Position numbers and translations under genes: made by a program
Part shown: piece after piece, positions 25,849-33,555 of the stretch
How positions within the stretch are numbered: the first letter of the stretch is position 1
How the letters are laid out: the number at the start of each line of letters is the position of its first letter
Notes under the pieces: model-generated
The model's input: the letters and a program-made list of their open reading frames with translations, nothing else
The model's database searches: none
What the model was told of the DNA's origin: nothing
Source: Halanaerobiales bacterium
GTDB taxonomy: Bacteria > Bacillota_F > Halanaerobiia > DY22613
Direction of reading: 5' to 3'
DNA: 47,277 nucleotides
NCBI GenBank assembly: GCA_023128035.1
Contig: JAGMES010000021.1
Location: 1 to 47,277 of the forward strand

Positions 25849-25871
25849 CGGCGATGCCGTTATTTTTTTTA
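25843..25871 (+). terminator. Terminator of the second TPR gene
   Basis: Stem aataacggc/gccgttatt overlapping the stop codon, then a T-run. Confidence 0.9.
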
Positions 25872-25998
25872 ATATGCATAAGTACATTGTTATGTAAATA
25901 TCATATTTTAAAAAGGAAAATATAAAAAGGAATAGAATTAATAATATATTAGATGTATTACCTATAACATGTAAATTTGAAAGGAGAAATGGAGGGGA

Positions 25999-26127
25999 AT
26001 GCGCTCATATCATTGGTTATTTATTTTGGGAATTGTTTTCTTAGTGTTTGGGGTCTATCGTGAAGAAACTTTGAATATTTTAATTAATGCAACGATGCTT
26101 TGTTTTTCGTGCATAGGACTGGGGTGA
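25999..26127 (+). CDS. CD1871A-like CXXC micro-protein
   Basis: 42 residues: one membrane helix (YHWLFILGIVFLVFGVY), then a short helix ending in LCFSCIGLG. The terminal CxxCIGxG pattern and size match the CD1871A-type CXXC family of Firmicutes, which as I recall precedes ferredoxin-like and thioredoxin-like membrane redox genes. GGAGGGG lies directly before the ATG. It is followed by a truncated ORF and a secreted thioredoxin, in line with that context, so it is likely part of an envelope thiol relay. Confidence 0.75.
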   Translation: MRSYHWLFILGIVFLVFGVYREETLNILINATMLCFSCIGLG

Positions 26128-26134
26128 GGCTGGC

Positions 26135-26236
26135 ATGATTGAAAAATTTCGTTATAAGTTTAAACTACGGCGGACCGCACAGATAGGTTCATTAGTCCTA
26201 AACAAATCAGAAAAAGGATTGGAAATTTATGTCTAA
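26135..26236 (+). pseudogene. Truncated 33-residue ORF, possible stub of a membrane ferredoxin gene
   Basis: The ORF starts MIEKFRYKFKLRRTAQIGSL, which looks like the cytoplasmic start of the 4Fe-4S membrane protein that often follows CXXC micro-proteins, and then turns into unrelated residues and stops inside the thioredoxin start (8-base overlap). I infer that the middle of that gene was deleted. It may still couple translation to the next gene. The assignment rests on a short stretch. Confidence 0.4.
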
Positions 26237-27452
26237 GTGGATAGTATCTTTATTGTTATTCGTCTTTTTGATTGGTATCAGCTGTTCGGCATTTGCTCTT
26301 GAGGTTGGAGATATGCTTCCAGATTTTAATCTTAAAGATTTAGAGGGTAATGATGTAAAGATCTCTGATTTCCAAGGCCAATATGTATTATATGATGTTT
26401 GGGCTACCTGGTGTGGACCTTGCCGAAAAGCTTTAAAAGCATATACTCAGAATATTGATAAGTTTAAAGAAGCAGGAATCAAGATTGTCGCGCTCTCAGT
26501 AGATGCAAAAGTTGATGCTGTTCATAAGTATTTAAAAAAGAATGATATGGCTTTTACAGTTTTACATGTAGATCGTGGTGAAAAAGGTAAGTATAGACCA
26601 ACAAAAGAACTTTGGGGTGTTAAGGGGATTCCAACTATGTTTATAGTAGACCCTGAAGGTAAAATTGTATTTAAAGAAATAGGCTTTGGTGATTTTGCAT
26701 CACTGTGGGATGAGATTATTAAAACAGTAGATGTTAAACAAGTAAGTGGTTCTACTTATCCTGTTTTGAAGGTCGGAAGTTATAAAACAGAAAAAGTAAA
26801 GGTTGATCTTATGGAAATTGGCAAAGATATTACCATTAGTAACTTTATAAGTTATGACTATAAAGATTGTACTGAACAATCTGAAGTCGCATTATACAAA
26901 GTTCCAGAATCAAACAAGCCATGGTATGGTATAGTTTATATCGAAGGTGAAGCATATACTATGCTCGGTCAGGATACAGATAGTGATGAGTTAGGATTAT
27001 TAGATCTGATTTATGTAGATTATAACCATAATTTTGATCTTACTGATGATGGCGAACCAGTTCAATTAAGTGTAACTGAAGACGGTAAAGAAGCAAAGAT
27101 TACACTAGAAGTAACTAATAAGTATGGTGAGGTAATTCCTTATGGTATTACTTTATGGTCAGAAGATTGGGGCCATGGGTATGTAATGTTTGTTGATCGC
27201 GCTTATGAAGCATATATTGAAACTGATTCTGAGCCTGTTCGAGTACTTTTGGTTGATGTAGATAAAAATGGAATTTATACTGATGAAAGTGATGCAGTCT
27301 TGATTGATATCGATAGAAATGGTATGTTTGACTCCTACTACTCTGTACAGGAATGGACCAAGTTAGGATATACTTATGAATTAGGTCAGTATGTTTATAA
27401 ATTTAAAATTGTTGAATATGGAAGAAAAATTGTAGTGGAGAAAGTTCAATAA
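26229..27452 (+). CDS. Secreted TlpA-type thioredoxin with C-terminal D-rich domain
   Basis: A signal sequence (residues 1-23, ending CSAFA) is followed by a TlpA/ResA-like thioredoxin domain (about 24-170) with the redox motif WCGPC (C62, C65) and the cis-Pro in KGIPTMFIVDPEG. The C-terminal 220 residues are not familiar; they carry Asp-rich turns YVDYNHNFDLTDDG, DVDKNGIYTDESD and DIDRNGMFDS, like Ca-binding dockerin or EF-hand loops. It acts outside the membrane, reducing or forming disulfides. It follows the CXXC micro-protein and is followed by a paralog. Confidence 0.85.
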   Translation: MSKWIVSLLLFVFLIGISCSAFALEVGDMLPDFNLKDLEGNDVKISDFQGQYVLYDVWATWCGPCRKALKAYTQNIDKFKEAGIKIVALSVDAKVDAVHKYLKKNDMAFTVLHVDRGEKGKYRPTKELWGVKGIPTMFIVDPEGKIVFKEIGFGDFASLWDEIIKTVDVKQVSGSTYPVLKVGSYKTEKVKVDLMEIGKDITISNFISYDYKDCTEQSEVALYKVPESNKPWYGIVYIEGEAYTMLGQDTDSDELGLLDLIYVDYNHNFDLTDDGEPVQLSVTEDGKEAKITLEVTNKYGEVIPYGITLWSEDWGHGYVMFVDRAYEAYIETDSEPVRVLLVDVDKNGIYTDESDAVLIDIDRNGMFDSYYSVQEWTKLGYTYELGQYVYKFKIVEYGRKIVVEKVQ

Positions 27453-27496
27453 ATAAAAAATATAAAACTTGATGATTTATAGGAGGAGTGAGGAGA

Positions 27497-28717
27497 ATGA
27501 AAAAATGGGGAATTTCTTTATTATTAATTATCATGGTGGTTTGTTTTAGTTATTCGGTATTGGCTGTTAAAGTTGGGAATATGATTCCAGATTTTGGTTT
27601 GAAAGACTTAGAAGGAAATGATGTTAAAATTTCTGATTTTCAAGGTGAACATGTACTATACGCCGTTTGGACAACTAAATATGAGGCATGCAGAAAAATA
27701 ATGAGGGCATATACTCAAAATATTGATAAATTTAAGAAAGCCGAAATAAAGATTGTGGCAATTTCAGTAGACTCTAATATAGATGATCTCAAACAGTATC
27801 TAGAGGAGAATGAACTTCCTTTTACTGTTTTACATGCAGATAAGGGCGAGGATAGTGCATATTTGCCAACAGAAGAGCTGTGGAGAATTAGAGTAATTCC
27901 TAGTCTATTATTTGTAAATCCAGAGGGTAAGATTCTGTATACTGAAGCAGGTTTTTCAGATTTTTCGTCTCTTTGGATGCAGGTTAGCCATAAATTAGAG
28001 GCTGGACAAAATGTTAAAATTAAATATCCTATATTAAAAGATGGAAATTATGAGGCGGAACCTGTAAAAGTAGATTATGATATATTATCTGAAAATCTTA
28101 CATTAGGTTTTCTAAATTATGATGTAAAGAACTTCATGGCAAGTACAGACGTGCCTTTAGAAAAGGAACCTGACTATCCAAACACTCCACAATATGCTCC
28201 GATTTATATTGGGGAACAATTGTTTATGATGGTTGGAGTGGATTCTAAGAAAAACGGCTTTATGGATCAGATTTATGTAGATTTCAATCAAAATCTGGAT
28301 TTAACAGATGATGGAGACCCCTTATCACTACTTACACTAGGTAAATATAATAAAGTAGCTTTTAACTTGGAAGTAAAGATGGCTGAAGATATTGTAGTTC
28401 CATATCAGATTAATTGTTATGCATATGAAGGAAGAAGTGTCTACTTTAAGTTGACTGTTATGGGCTATCAATTCCAGATTGAAACTAATGAAGAACCAAT
28501 TAACGCACTTTTATTAGATTCGACTTCTAATGGTGCTTTTGACAATATGAAGGATGTTGTATTGCTTGATTTAGATAAAAATGGTATATATGATTCTTAT
28601 TCTCCGATTACAGAATGGTCAACATTAGACTGTCGAATTCATTTAGGCGCATTTGGTTATCGTATAAAGGTTAGAGAAAATGGGAAGGATATCCTCGTAG
28701 AGAAGACGAAACTATAG
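27497..28717 (+). CDS. Secreted thioredoxin-fold paralog that has lost its CXXC motif
   Basis: 406 residues with the same plan as the preceding gene: signal sequence, thioredoxin fold (DMIPDF-like start, SDFQGEHVLYAVW) and D-rich C-terminal domain (YVDFNQNLDLTDDGDPL, DLDKNGIYDS). Where the paralog has WCGPC this one has KYEAC, so the first Cys is Tyr and only C65 is left; KGIPT has become RVIPS. It cannot be an ordinary disulfide reductase. It may be a binding protein or inhibitor, or may use a single Cys. ATG 27497 has AGGAGGAG at good spacing; the earlier in-frame GTG 27488 does not. Confidence 0.82.
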   Translation: MKKWGISLLLIIMVVCFSYSVLAVKVGNMIPDFGLKDLEGNDVKISDFQGEHVLYAVWTTKYEACRKIMRAYTQNIDKFKKAEIKIVAISVDSNIDDLKQYLEENELPFTVLHADKGEDSAYLPTEELWRIRVIPSLLFVNPEGKILYTEAGFSDFSSLWMQVSHKLEAGQNVKIKYPILKDGNYEAEPVKVDYDILSENLTLGFLNYDVKNFMASTDVPLEKEPDYPNTPQYAPIYIGEQLFMMVGVDSKKNGFMDQIYVDFNQNLDLTDDGDPLSLLTLGKYNKVAFNLEVKMAEDIVVPYQINCYAYEGRSVYFKLTVMGYQFQIETNEEPINALLLDSTSNGAFDNMKDVVLLDLDKNGIYDSYSPITEWSTLDCRIHLGAFGYRIKVRENGKDILVEKTKL

Positions 28718-28752
28718 TCTTTGTAAAAAAACTTTTAAGTTATATATGAAGC

Positions 28753-28787
28753 TCACCCCTATCAAATCAGATGGGGGTTTTTTTTAT
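28753..28787 (+). terminator. Terminator after the thioredoxin pair
   Basis: Stem cacccc/ggggt followed by eight T. Confidence 0.85.
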
Positions 28788-28842
28788 TGTTTGAACATAA
28801 AAATTAAATTTACAAATATTTTTCAAAATTATAAGAAAAATC

Positions 28843-28871
28843 TTGACAGAGAATTGAAGTTATGCTACAAT
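28843..28871 (+). promoter_or_regulatory. Near-perfect sigma-A promoter of a candidate small RNA
   Basis: TTGACA (28843-28848), 17 bases, extended TGC-TACAAT (28866-28871). It is among the strongest promoters in the window, and it opens on a non-coding leader rather than a gene start. Confidence 0.8.
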
Positions 28872-28876
28872 TGTAG

Positions 28877-29019
28877 ATAGACAATACTTCGCTTTTAACG
28901 AAAATATTAGAATATTTTTTAGTGTATATTCACCATTACATAGTTGTATTGGAGCAATTGGGATTTCCCCTGGTTTCCCCACCAGATTCTCCTCACCGCC
29001 CGATTGCTCCTTTTTTTAA
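28877..29019 (+). ncRNA. Candidate C-rich regulatory RNA of about 140 bases
   Basis: A strong promoter is followed by 70 bases without a start-like signal and then a perfect-type terminator: arms 28951-28962 (ggagcaattggg) and 28999-29010 with seven T after. The large loop holds unpaired C-rich blocks (tttcccc twice, ccacc) and ttctcctcac at 28987-28996. Such C-rich loops are the seed of Gram-positive RNAs that pair with Shine-Dalgarno sites. It could alternatively be an attenuated leader for the gene at 29060. Confidence 0.6.
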
Positions 29020-29059
29020 TGTAAAAATTTCTAGTTTATTGATAAAAATTGAAGGGAGC

Positions 29060-29284
29060 ATGGGATATATGTGTTGTGACAGAGACCAACAATCAGAGAC
29101 TAAAGTCTATCACTTTCTTTATGAAAAAATTTGTCTTGAATTAGTAGAGGAATTAAGTGTTTTAGAAAAGGTGACTAATTTAATACAGATTTTTAAAGAT
29201 AATAACATTGTTGCATTACGTAAGATTTATGAAAACGGACGAAAGATAAAACAAATAGATGAGCAATTGTATAAGGTTGGCTAA
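29060..29284 (+). CDS. Small hypothetical protein, 74 residues
   Basis: A helical, charged protein starting MGYMCCDRDQQSETKVYHF and continuing with two amphipathic helices (YEKICLELVEELSVLEKVTNL..., and NNIVALRKIYENGRKIKQI). The frame is open further back into the small RNA region, but that part is Pro-rich and non-coding looking; I take ATG 29060 (GAAGGGA just upstream) or ATG 29069. No recognised family. A hairpin terminator follows. Confidence 0.6.
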   Translation: MGYMCCDRDQQSETKVYHFLYEKICLELVEELSVLEKVTNLIQIFKDNNIVALRKIYENGRKIKQIDEQLYKVG

Positions 29285-29285
29285 A

Positions 29286-29318
29286 AAATGATCCGTTCCT
29301 TTGAAGGGGTCATTTTTA
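29286..29318 (+). terminator. Terminator after 29060-29284
   Basis: Stem aatgatcc/ggggtcatt (one G-U pair) with a T-rich tail. Confidence 0.8.
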
Positions 29319-29517
29319 ATGTAAAAGATCAGAATCTTGTTTTATAAAATGTATTTTTTAGTAAAAATAAATGTAATTCAGAAGGATTTTTTCAATAAAA
29401 GTAGAAGTATTATCTATATACGAAAATAGACAATACTATTTGTTGAAAAATGTGATAAAAGTAGTGAAAAAATATTATAAAGAGAGTAACTAATAGAGGG
29501 TAGAGGTAGGTGAAAAT

Positions 29518-30678
29518 ATGAGTAAATCTTCTTTTTCTGAGGTAGTATCGTTACATAAGTCAGAAGGAACAGATGTATCGGTTATGCTGGAAGACTGCAG
29601 GAATGTGTTTTTGAAACATGTAGAAAATTTTAATTTTTTTTTCGAACAGTTTTTAGGTGTTGCTAATGGGATCATGGTGGCAGTAGACAAAGATGAGAAT
29701 ATAATTTTTGCAAATGAAACTATTATGAAGTTATTGGAGGTTACATGGGAGGATATCAAAGATAAGAAAATTACTGATTTAAAAAAAGATTACGTACCTG
29801 TATTTTGTTGTGTATTGGCTGGGAAGAAATCTGTTAAAAGGGTTAAAAAGATTGAAGGAAACCAATTCAAGCGGTATTTTGACATAACAGCGATTCCAAT
29901 AATGATTGAAGATGAAGTAATTGGAGCGATCTCACTTGGGGTTGATGTAACGGAGACGGCTTTAATGGAACGGGAATTGTTTGATTCAGAGCGAATATTT
30001 TTATTAGGTCAGATGGCGTCTCGGATAATGCACGATATTAGGAATCCTTTACAGACCGTGAAATCATCAGTACAGGTTATGAATCTTTGGAATCAAACTG
30101 GTGAGATGAAGCCAGAAAAAATTAAACGGATGCTGGTAAATATTGATGTAGCTGTGGATAATGTAATTGATTTGATGAATGATATGTTACAATTCTCTAA
30201 ACCAGGGACGGATAAGATGGGGGAAGTGGATTTAAAGAATTTAGTAATGAAGGTTGGAGATTTGTTTTCATCAACGTTTAGTAAGAATAAAATTGAATTT
30301 TGTTTAGATGTTAAAGATGGATGCGAGGTATTTGGTAACAAGAAGTTGCTTCGTCAGAGTATTTTAAATATTGTCCAGAATGCTGTTGAAGTTCTTCGCG
30401 ATTTTGATGACATACGTCAGTTAGAGATACGGTGTTATCCTAAGGATGATAAGGTGATGGTTGAGATTTTTAATACTGGCCCGCTGATAGATGACAGTAT
30501 TAAAATTAAGATATTTGATACATTTTTTTCGACGAAAGGAACTAATGGTACAGGTCTAGGACTGGCTATTACTAAAGAAATTATAGAGCAAATCCATGAA
30601 GGCAAGATATGGTGTGTAAGCAGTCAGGAAAATAAGGGGACTTCTTTTATGATTGAGATTTCTAAAATTATCAAATGA
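29518..30678 (+). CDS. Orphan PAS-domain histidine kinase
   Basis: A cytoplasmic sensor kinase of 386 residues without membrane segments. An N-terminal region is followed by a PAS domain (about 35-150, ANGIMVAVDKDENIIFANETIMKLL), a HisKA domain with H-box MHDIRNPLQTVKSS (His near 171), and a HATPase domain with NIVQNAVEV (N-box) and NGTGLGLAITKEI (G2). No response regulator gene lies near. Soluble PAS kinases of this kind often feed Spo0-type phosphorelays; the TPR/peptide cassette 4 kb upstream would fit that, as inference only. GGTAGAGGTAGGTG precedes the ATG. Confidence 0.92.
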   Translation: MSKSSFSEVVSLHKSEGTDVSVMLEDCRNVFLKHVENFNFFFEQFLGVANGIMVAVDKDENIIFANETIMKLLEVTWEDIKDKKITDLKKDYVPVFCCVLAGKKSVKRVKKIEGNQFKRYFDITAIPIMIEDEVIGAISLGVDVTETALMERELFDSERIFLLGQMASRIMHDIRNPLQTVKSSVQVMNLWNQTGEMKPEKIKRMLVNIDVAVDNVIDLMNDMLQFSKPGTDKMGEVDLKNLVMKVGDLFSSTFSKNKIEFCLDVKDGCEVFGNKKLLRQSILNIVQNAVEVLRDFDDIRQLEIRCYPKDDKVMVEIFNTGPLIDDSIKIKIFDTFFSTKGTNGTGLGLAITKEIIEQIHEGKIWCVSSQENKGTSFMIEISKIIK

Positions 30679-30693
30679 TTAGCCCACAAAAAA
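30675..30693 (+). repeat. Solo copy of the MITE terminal motif at the kinase stop codon
   Basis: atgattagcccacaaaaa matches the ends of the element at 10507-10625; the kinase stop TGA lies inside the motif. No partner arm follows; a different hairpin does. Confidence 0.7.
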
Positions 30694-30699
30694 TATGTT

Positions 30700-30733
30700 A
30701 GGCGTACTTTAAAAAAAGTACGCCTATTTTTCT
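30700..30733. terminator. Terminator between the kinase and a small minus-strand gene
   Basis: Stem aggcgtactt/aagtacgcct with attttt after it; A-rich loop. Confidence 0.85.
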
Positions 30734-30734
30734 A

Positions 30735-30821
30735 TTAATCGCATGTGCAGAATACAATTACAATTACTAACAATAGGAGTAAACATCCGCAACTACTTCC
30801 AGAAGAATGATGACAACCCAT
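30735..30821 (-). CDS. 28-residue Cys/His-rich single-helix membrane protein
   Basis: Behind a very strong ribosome site (AAGGGGGG on the minus strand) lies MGCHHSSGSSCGC followed by a hydrophobic helix LLLLLVIVIVFC and the end TCD. It is far below normal gene-calling limits. The Cys/His head suggests metal or lipid modification. The size recalls the tiny one-helix proteins of sporulating Firmicutes, but I cannot name a family. It is convergent with the kinase gene. Confidence 0.6.
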   Translation of the reverse strand: MGCHHSSGSSCGCLLLLLVIVIVFCTCD

Positions 30822-30973
30822 ATATAGCCCCCCTTGATTAAAGTGATATTTAAAATTTTACAATTGTGTCGTCGGGGTTAATCGCCACTAGTGGTTGACT
30901 TGGTATATAATATGATATTGATGATGAATATGTGATAGTATAGCGCAAAATATATAGAAAAAGATGAATTAGT

Positions 30974-31207
30974 ATGGCTTGGGTATGTAGATGTATTAGT
31001 TGTGGTGATAGAAAAAATGAACAGGATAATTTACATGAAGGAGCCCAACCATTAAGTTACTGGATTTTTGGTGCAATGGTTGATGTATTTTCTGTTTATA
31101 TGATCTTTTTGATTTGTAGCTTTGCTCTGCTTGCACTTAGTTTGGCGTTTTATAAATTTGCGATTTTAAAAAGTGATTCCTTTGAAAATGGGATTGGGAT
31201 GGGTTAG
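30974..31207 (+). CDS. Doubtful small membrane protein, 77 residues
   Basis: The frame encodes a Cys-rich head (CRCISCGDRKNE) and one clear membrane helix (VYMIFLICSFALLALSLAFY). There is no good ribosome site before ATG 30974 and no family that I know. It could be a real small membrane protein or the relic of a larger one; the region to its right (31208-31491) has only a terminator. Confidence 0.4.
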   Translation: MAWVCRCISCGDRKNEQDNLHEGAQPLSYWIFGAMVDVFSVYMIFLICSFALLALSLAFYKFAILKSDSFENGIGMG

Positions 31208-31307
31208 GGTCTTCTAATATAATTAGACAATGGGGGAGAGTGAACTTCTTTTTATTAGATTATTTATTTGGTTTTAATGTGTAGGATAATGAAAGTTATA
31301 TTAATAA

Positions 31308-31341
31308 AATGGTTCTCCTTTGGAGGATCATTATTTTTTTC
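31308..31341 (+). terminator. Terminator upstream of the accessory island
   Basis: Stem aatggttctcc/ggaggatcatt with two G-U pairs, 3-base loop, then a T-rich run. 31208-31307 and 31342-31491 show nothing else I can support. Confidence 0.8.
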
Positions 31342-31491
31342 TTTATAATTGTTTAATGGTTCCTAGAGATAAAAATAATTCGTATGTTTAGTACTTTAAT
31401 GTTGAAATTAGTTACTTTGTTACAGGAAATTTATTGTCTGGTGGAGAACTTAAATAAAGGGAGAAAAGAAAAGTTCATTGGAGGTTAAAGG

Positions 31492-31884
31492 ATGAAAGGT
31501 ACTAAGCTGATCAAGAACATTTATTGGTTCATTCAAAGAAGCTATGGAGAAATCTTCATATGTAAAGATTATTCTTTTCTTTTTAATGGATTCGGGAGTA
31601 ATTTGCTTTTAAATGCCATAAAGGGCCTAGTAAACCGTGGTATAAAGGTTCAGCTAGTAACCAGTATATATTGGAATCTTACATAACCATAGACTTTGTA
31701 TCTATTGAAGGAACGGTATGGAGATAAAATTGAGTTAATGACTTTAAAAAGTCTGAACCATTTCCAGTTTAAAGGGAAGCATTATATTAATTAAAAATGA
31801 CTAGGGAAGATGGAAATATAAATTTAGAATTAACTCTTTTAGCTTATTCTACAAATAGTAAGCAAGCTTTTAAGTCCTTAATGT
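31492..31884 (+). pseudogene. Decayed gene, possibly phospholipase D-like
   Basis: The first frame gives 64 residues from an ATG with GGAGG upstream, including FLFNGFGSNLLLNAIKGLV and NRGIKVQLVTS. A second frame continues with LKERYGDKIELMTLKSLN then HFQFKGKHYIN and stop, and a third with LTLLAYSTNSKQAFKSLM. Three consecutive frames reading like one protein suggest at least two frame lesions. The order of a beta strand, a helix and a late HxxxK-like H..F.GKH block recalls PLD proteins, which accompany DUF1998 helicases in DISARM and Dpd loci; this is weak evidence. Confidence 0.4.
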
Positions 31885-31911
31885 AAAGTGGAAGACCGGG
31901 GGGTGAGTTGG

Positions 31912-33555
31912 ATGAATAAAGCAAAAGAAAACTATTCGACAGGGAAACAAAGAACTGTTAAAGCATGTGAATTAGAAAAATATTATTTAGAAACAGTACC
32001 TTCAAATTCTAAAAGATTTATTTGTCCAGAATGTGGAGAATATGTTGCTTTTGTGCGAAGAGATAAGTACAAATCATATTTTAGACACTGTAAAATTAAT
32101 GAAACCACTGCATTTTGTGAACAACGATGCAATTCAACACATGATTATTCTATATATGAAAAAGTAGGATTTCCTTTATATTTAAAAAAAGGGATTGGAC
32201 AAAAATTCGATTTGTATTTGGGGTTTTATAATATAAACGAGTCTCAAATATCTATTGCTCAAAATAGTAATTTCCAAGTTTCAATATTGCCATATAATGA
32301 AGACGTTAGAATGGAACTGCCATATCGTATTAATAGTTATAATTTTTCTGCAAACTCTACAACATTAAAACGAATAAATTTTATTTCCTCTAGATATAAA
32401 TTGAAATATTCATCAAAAGACGCAGAAAAATTGTTTATTAAAAGATGGGGAAGTGAAGTTGAAGGAATTATAAATGGAAGAGCATTATTTACGTATCACT
32501 CTAATGGTGGTCGTAAAATAAGAATTAATGATGAAATTACAACTGATACAGATTACTATTACTTATGTAATGATAGACATAAATTAAATCGAAATCTGGG
32601 TTTAGTATATGAAAAATGTGGAGTGATAAATCTAGAATATACATATTCAATATTAACTTATTATGTATATAGAGTGCAATTCAAAAACTTTAATGAAAAA
32701 CAATTTAAAAGATTGCATGATTACTGTAGAGAAAATTTAAAAGTTAGTTTGATTTATAAGCCATCTGAACTAGTAGCTATTTGGCCTCCAGCAATACAAA
32801 AAAATAATGAACTAAACTTTTTTAAAAGAGAAAAAAATGCTTTGTTTATTTTAAAAAGTCAAGAAAAAAATGCTAGAACTTTTATACACACTACCAACTC
32901 GGTAAAAGAAGTAAAAGGTACAGCAATAGGAGATAAAATGTATTTGGTTAATTTGCCTATTGTTAGTGAGAATGTAGCTATCAATATTAATGAAAAATAT
33001 AATTCTATAAACTTTTTTTTGAGTCATTACAAAGGAATTATTAAAACAGTAGATAGTGATATTATAGTTTACGATGATCAATCTAACATACTAAATAGCG
33101 GTGTTCATTATAAATTACCAGCTAAAAAATCGATTAAAATTGTAACATCAACCAAATGTAGGATTTTACATTTGAAAAACAATCAAGTTTTTAAGGCTTA
33201 TCCGATTGATGAAGAAGCAGGAATTATAATTGAGAAAATTTCATATGGGGATGAAATATTAGTTATGAGTGGAGTGAGCGAATATTCTTTATTAAAATTT
33301 ATTGGAGAAAATACTCAGAAACAGATTGTGTTAGATAATGACAAGTTATTTTTTAAGCTAAGTAGAACAAAAGGCTCCTTAATATCCCCACCTATTTGGA
33401 TTCGAAAACTACTAAATAAGATTGAGAATAGATCAAAGATATATAGTTTAATCAGAAAATATATATTTACCAATAAAATCCCAGTTGAAGCATGTAGAAT
33501 ACTTGAGGAAGAATATAACAAAATGAAGGAGAGTTTAATATATGAGAAATGTTAG
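31912..33555 (+). CDS. Operon gene A: Zn-finger (CoiA-like head) protein of unknown function
   Basis: 547 residues. The head holds a probable zinc site, FICPECGEYVAFVRR, then YFRHCK, then CEQRCNSTHDYSIYEK (C38, C41, H59, C60, C69, C73, H77), similar in style to the zinc part of competence protein CoiA, but no nuclease motif follows that I can see. The rest is beta-rich and polar without known motifs. ATG 31912 follows GGGGTGAG. The next gene begins 14 bases before this one ends. First gene of the accessory operon; it may recognise DNA or be a structural subunit. Confidence 0.75.
   Translation: MNKAKENYSTGKQRTVKACELEKYYLETVPSNSKRFICPECGEYVAFVRRDKYKSYFRHCKINETTAFCEQRCNSTHDYSIYEKVGFPLYLKKGIGQKFDLYLGFYNINESQISIAQNSNFQVSILPYNEDVRMELPYRINSYNFSANSTTLKRINFISSRYKLKYSSKDAEKLFIKRWGSEVEGIINGRALFTYHSNGGRKIRINDEITTDTDYYYLCNDRHKLNRNLGLVYEKCGVINLEYTYSILTYYVYRVQFKNFNEKQFKRLHDYCRENLKVSLIYKPSELVAIWPPAIQKNNELNFFKREKNALFILKSQEKNARTFIHTTNSVKEVKGTAIGDKMYLVNLPIVSENVAININEKYNSINFFLSHYKGIIKTVDSDIIVYDDQSNILNSGVHYKLPAKKSIKIVTSTKCRILHLKNNQVFKAYPIDEEAGIIIEKISYGDEILVMSGVSEYSLLKFIGENTQKQIVLDNDKLFFKLSRTKGSLISPPIWIRKLLNKIENRSKIYSLIRKYIFTNKIPVEACRILEEEYNKMKESLIYEKC

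Noticed and set aside
30974..31207. 77-residue frame as a confident membrane protein gene
   Set aside because: It has no ribosome site or recognised family; kept only as a low-confidence feature.
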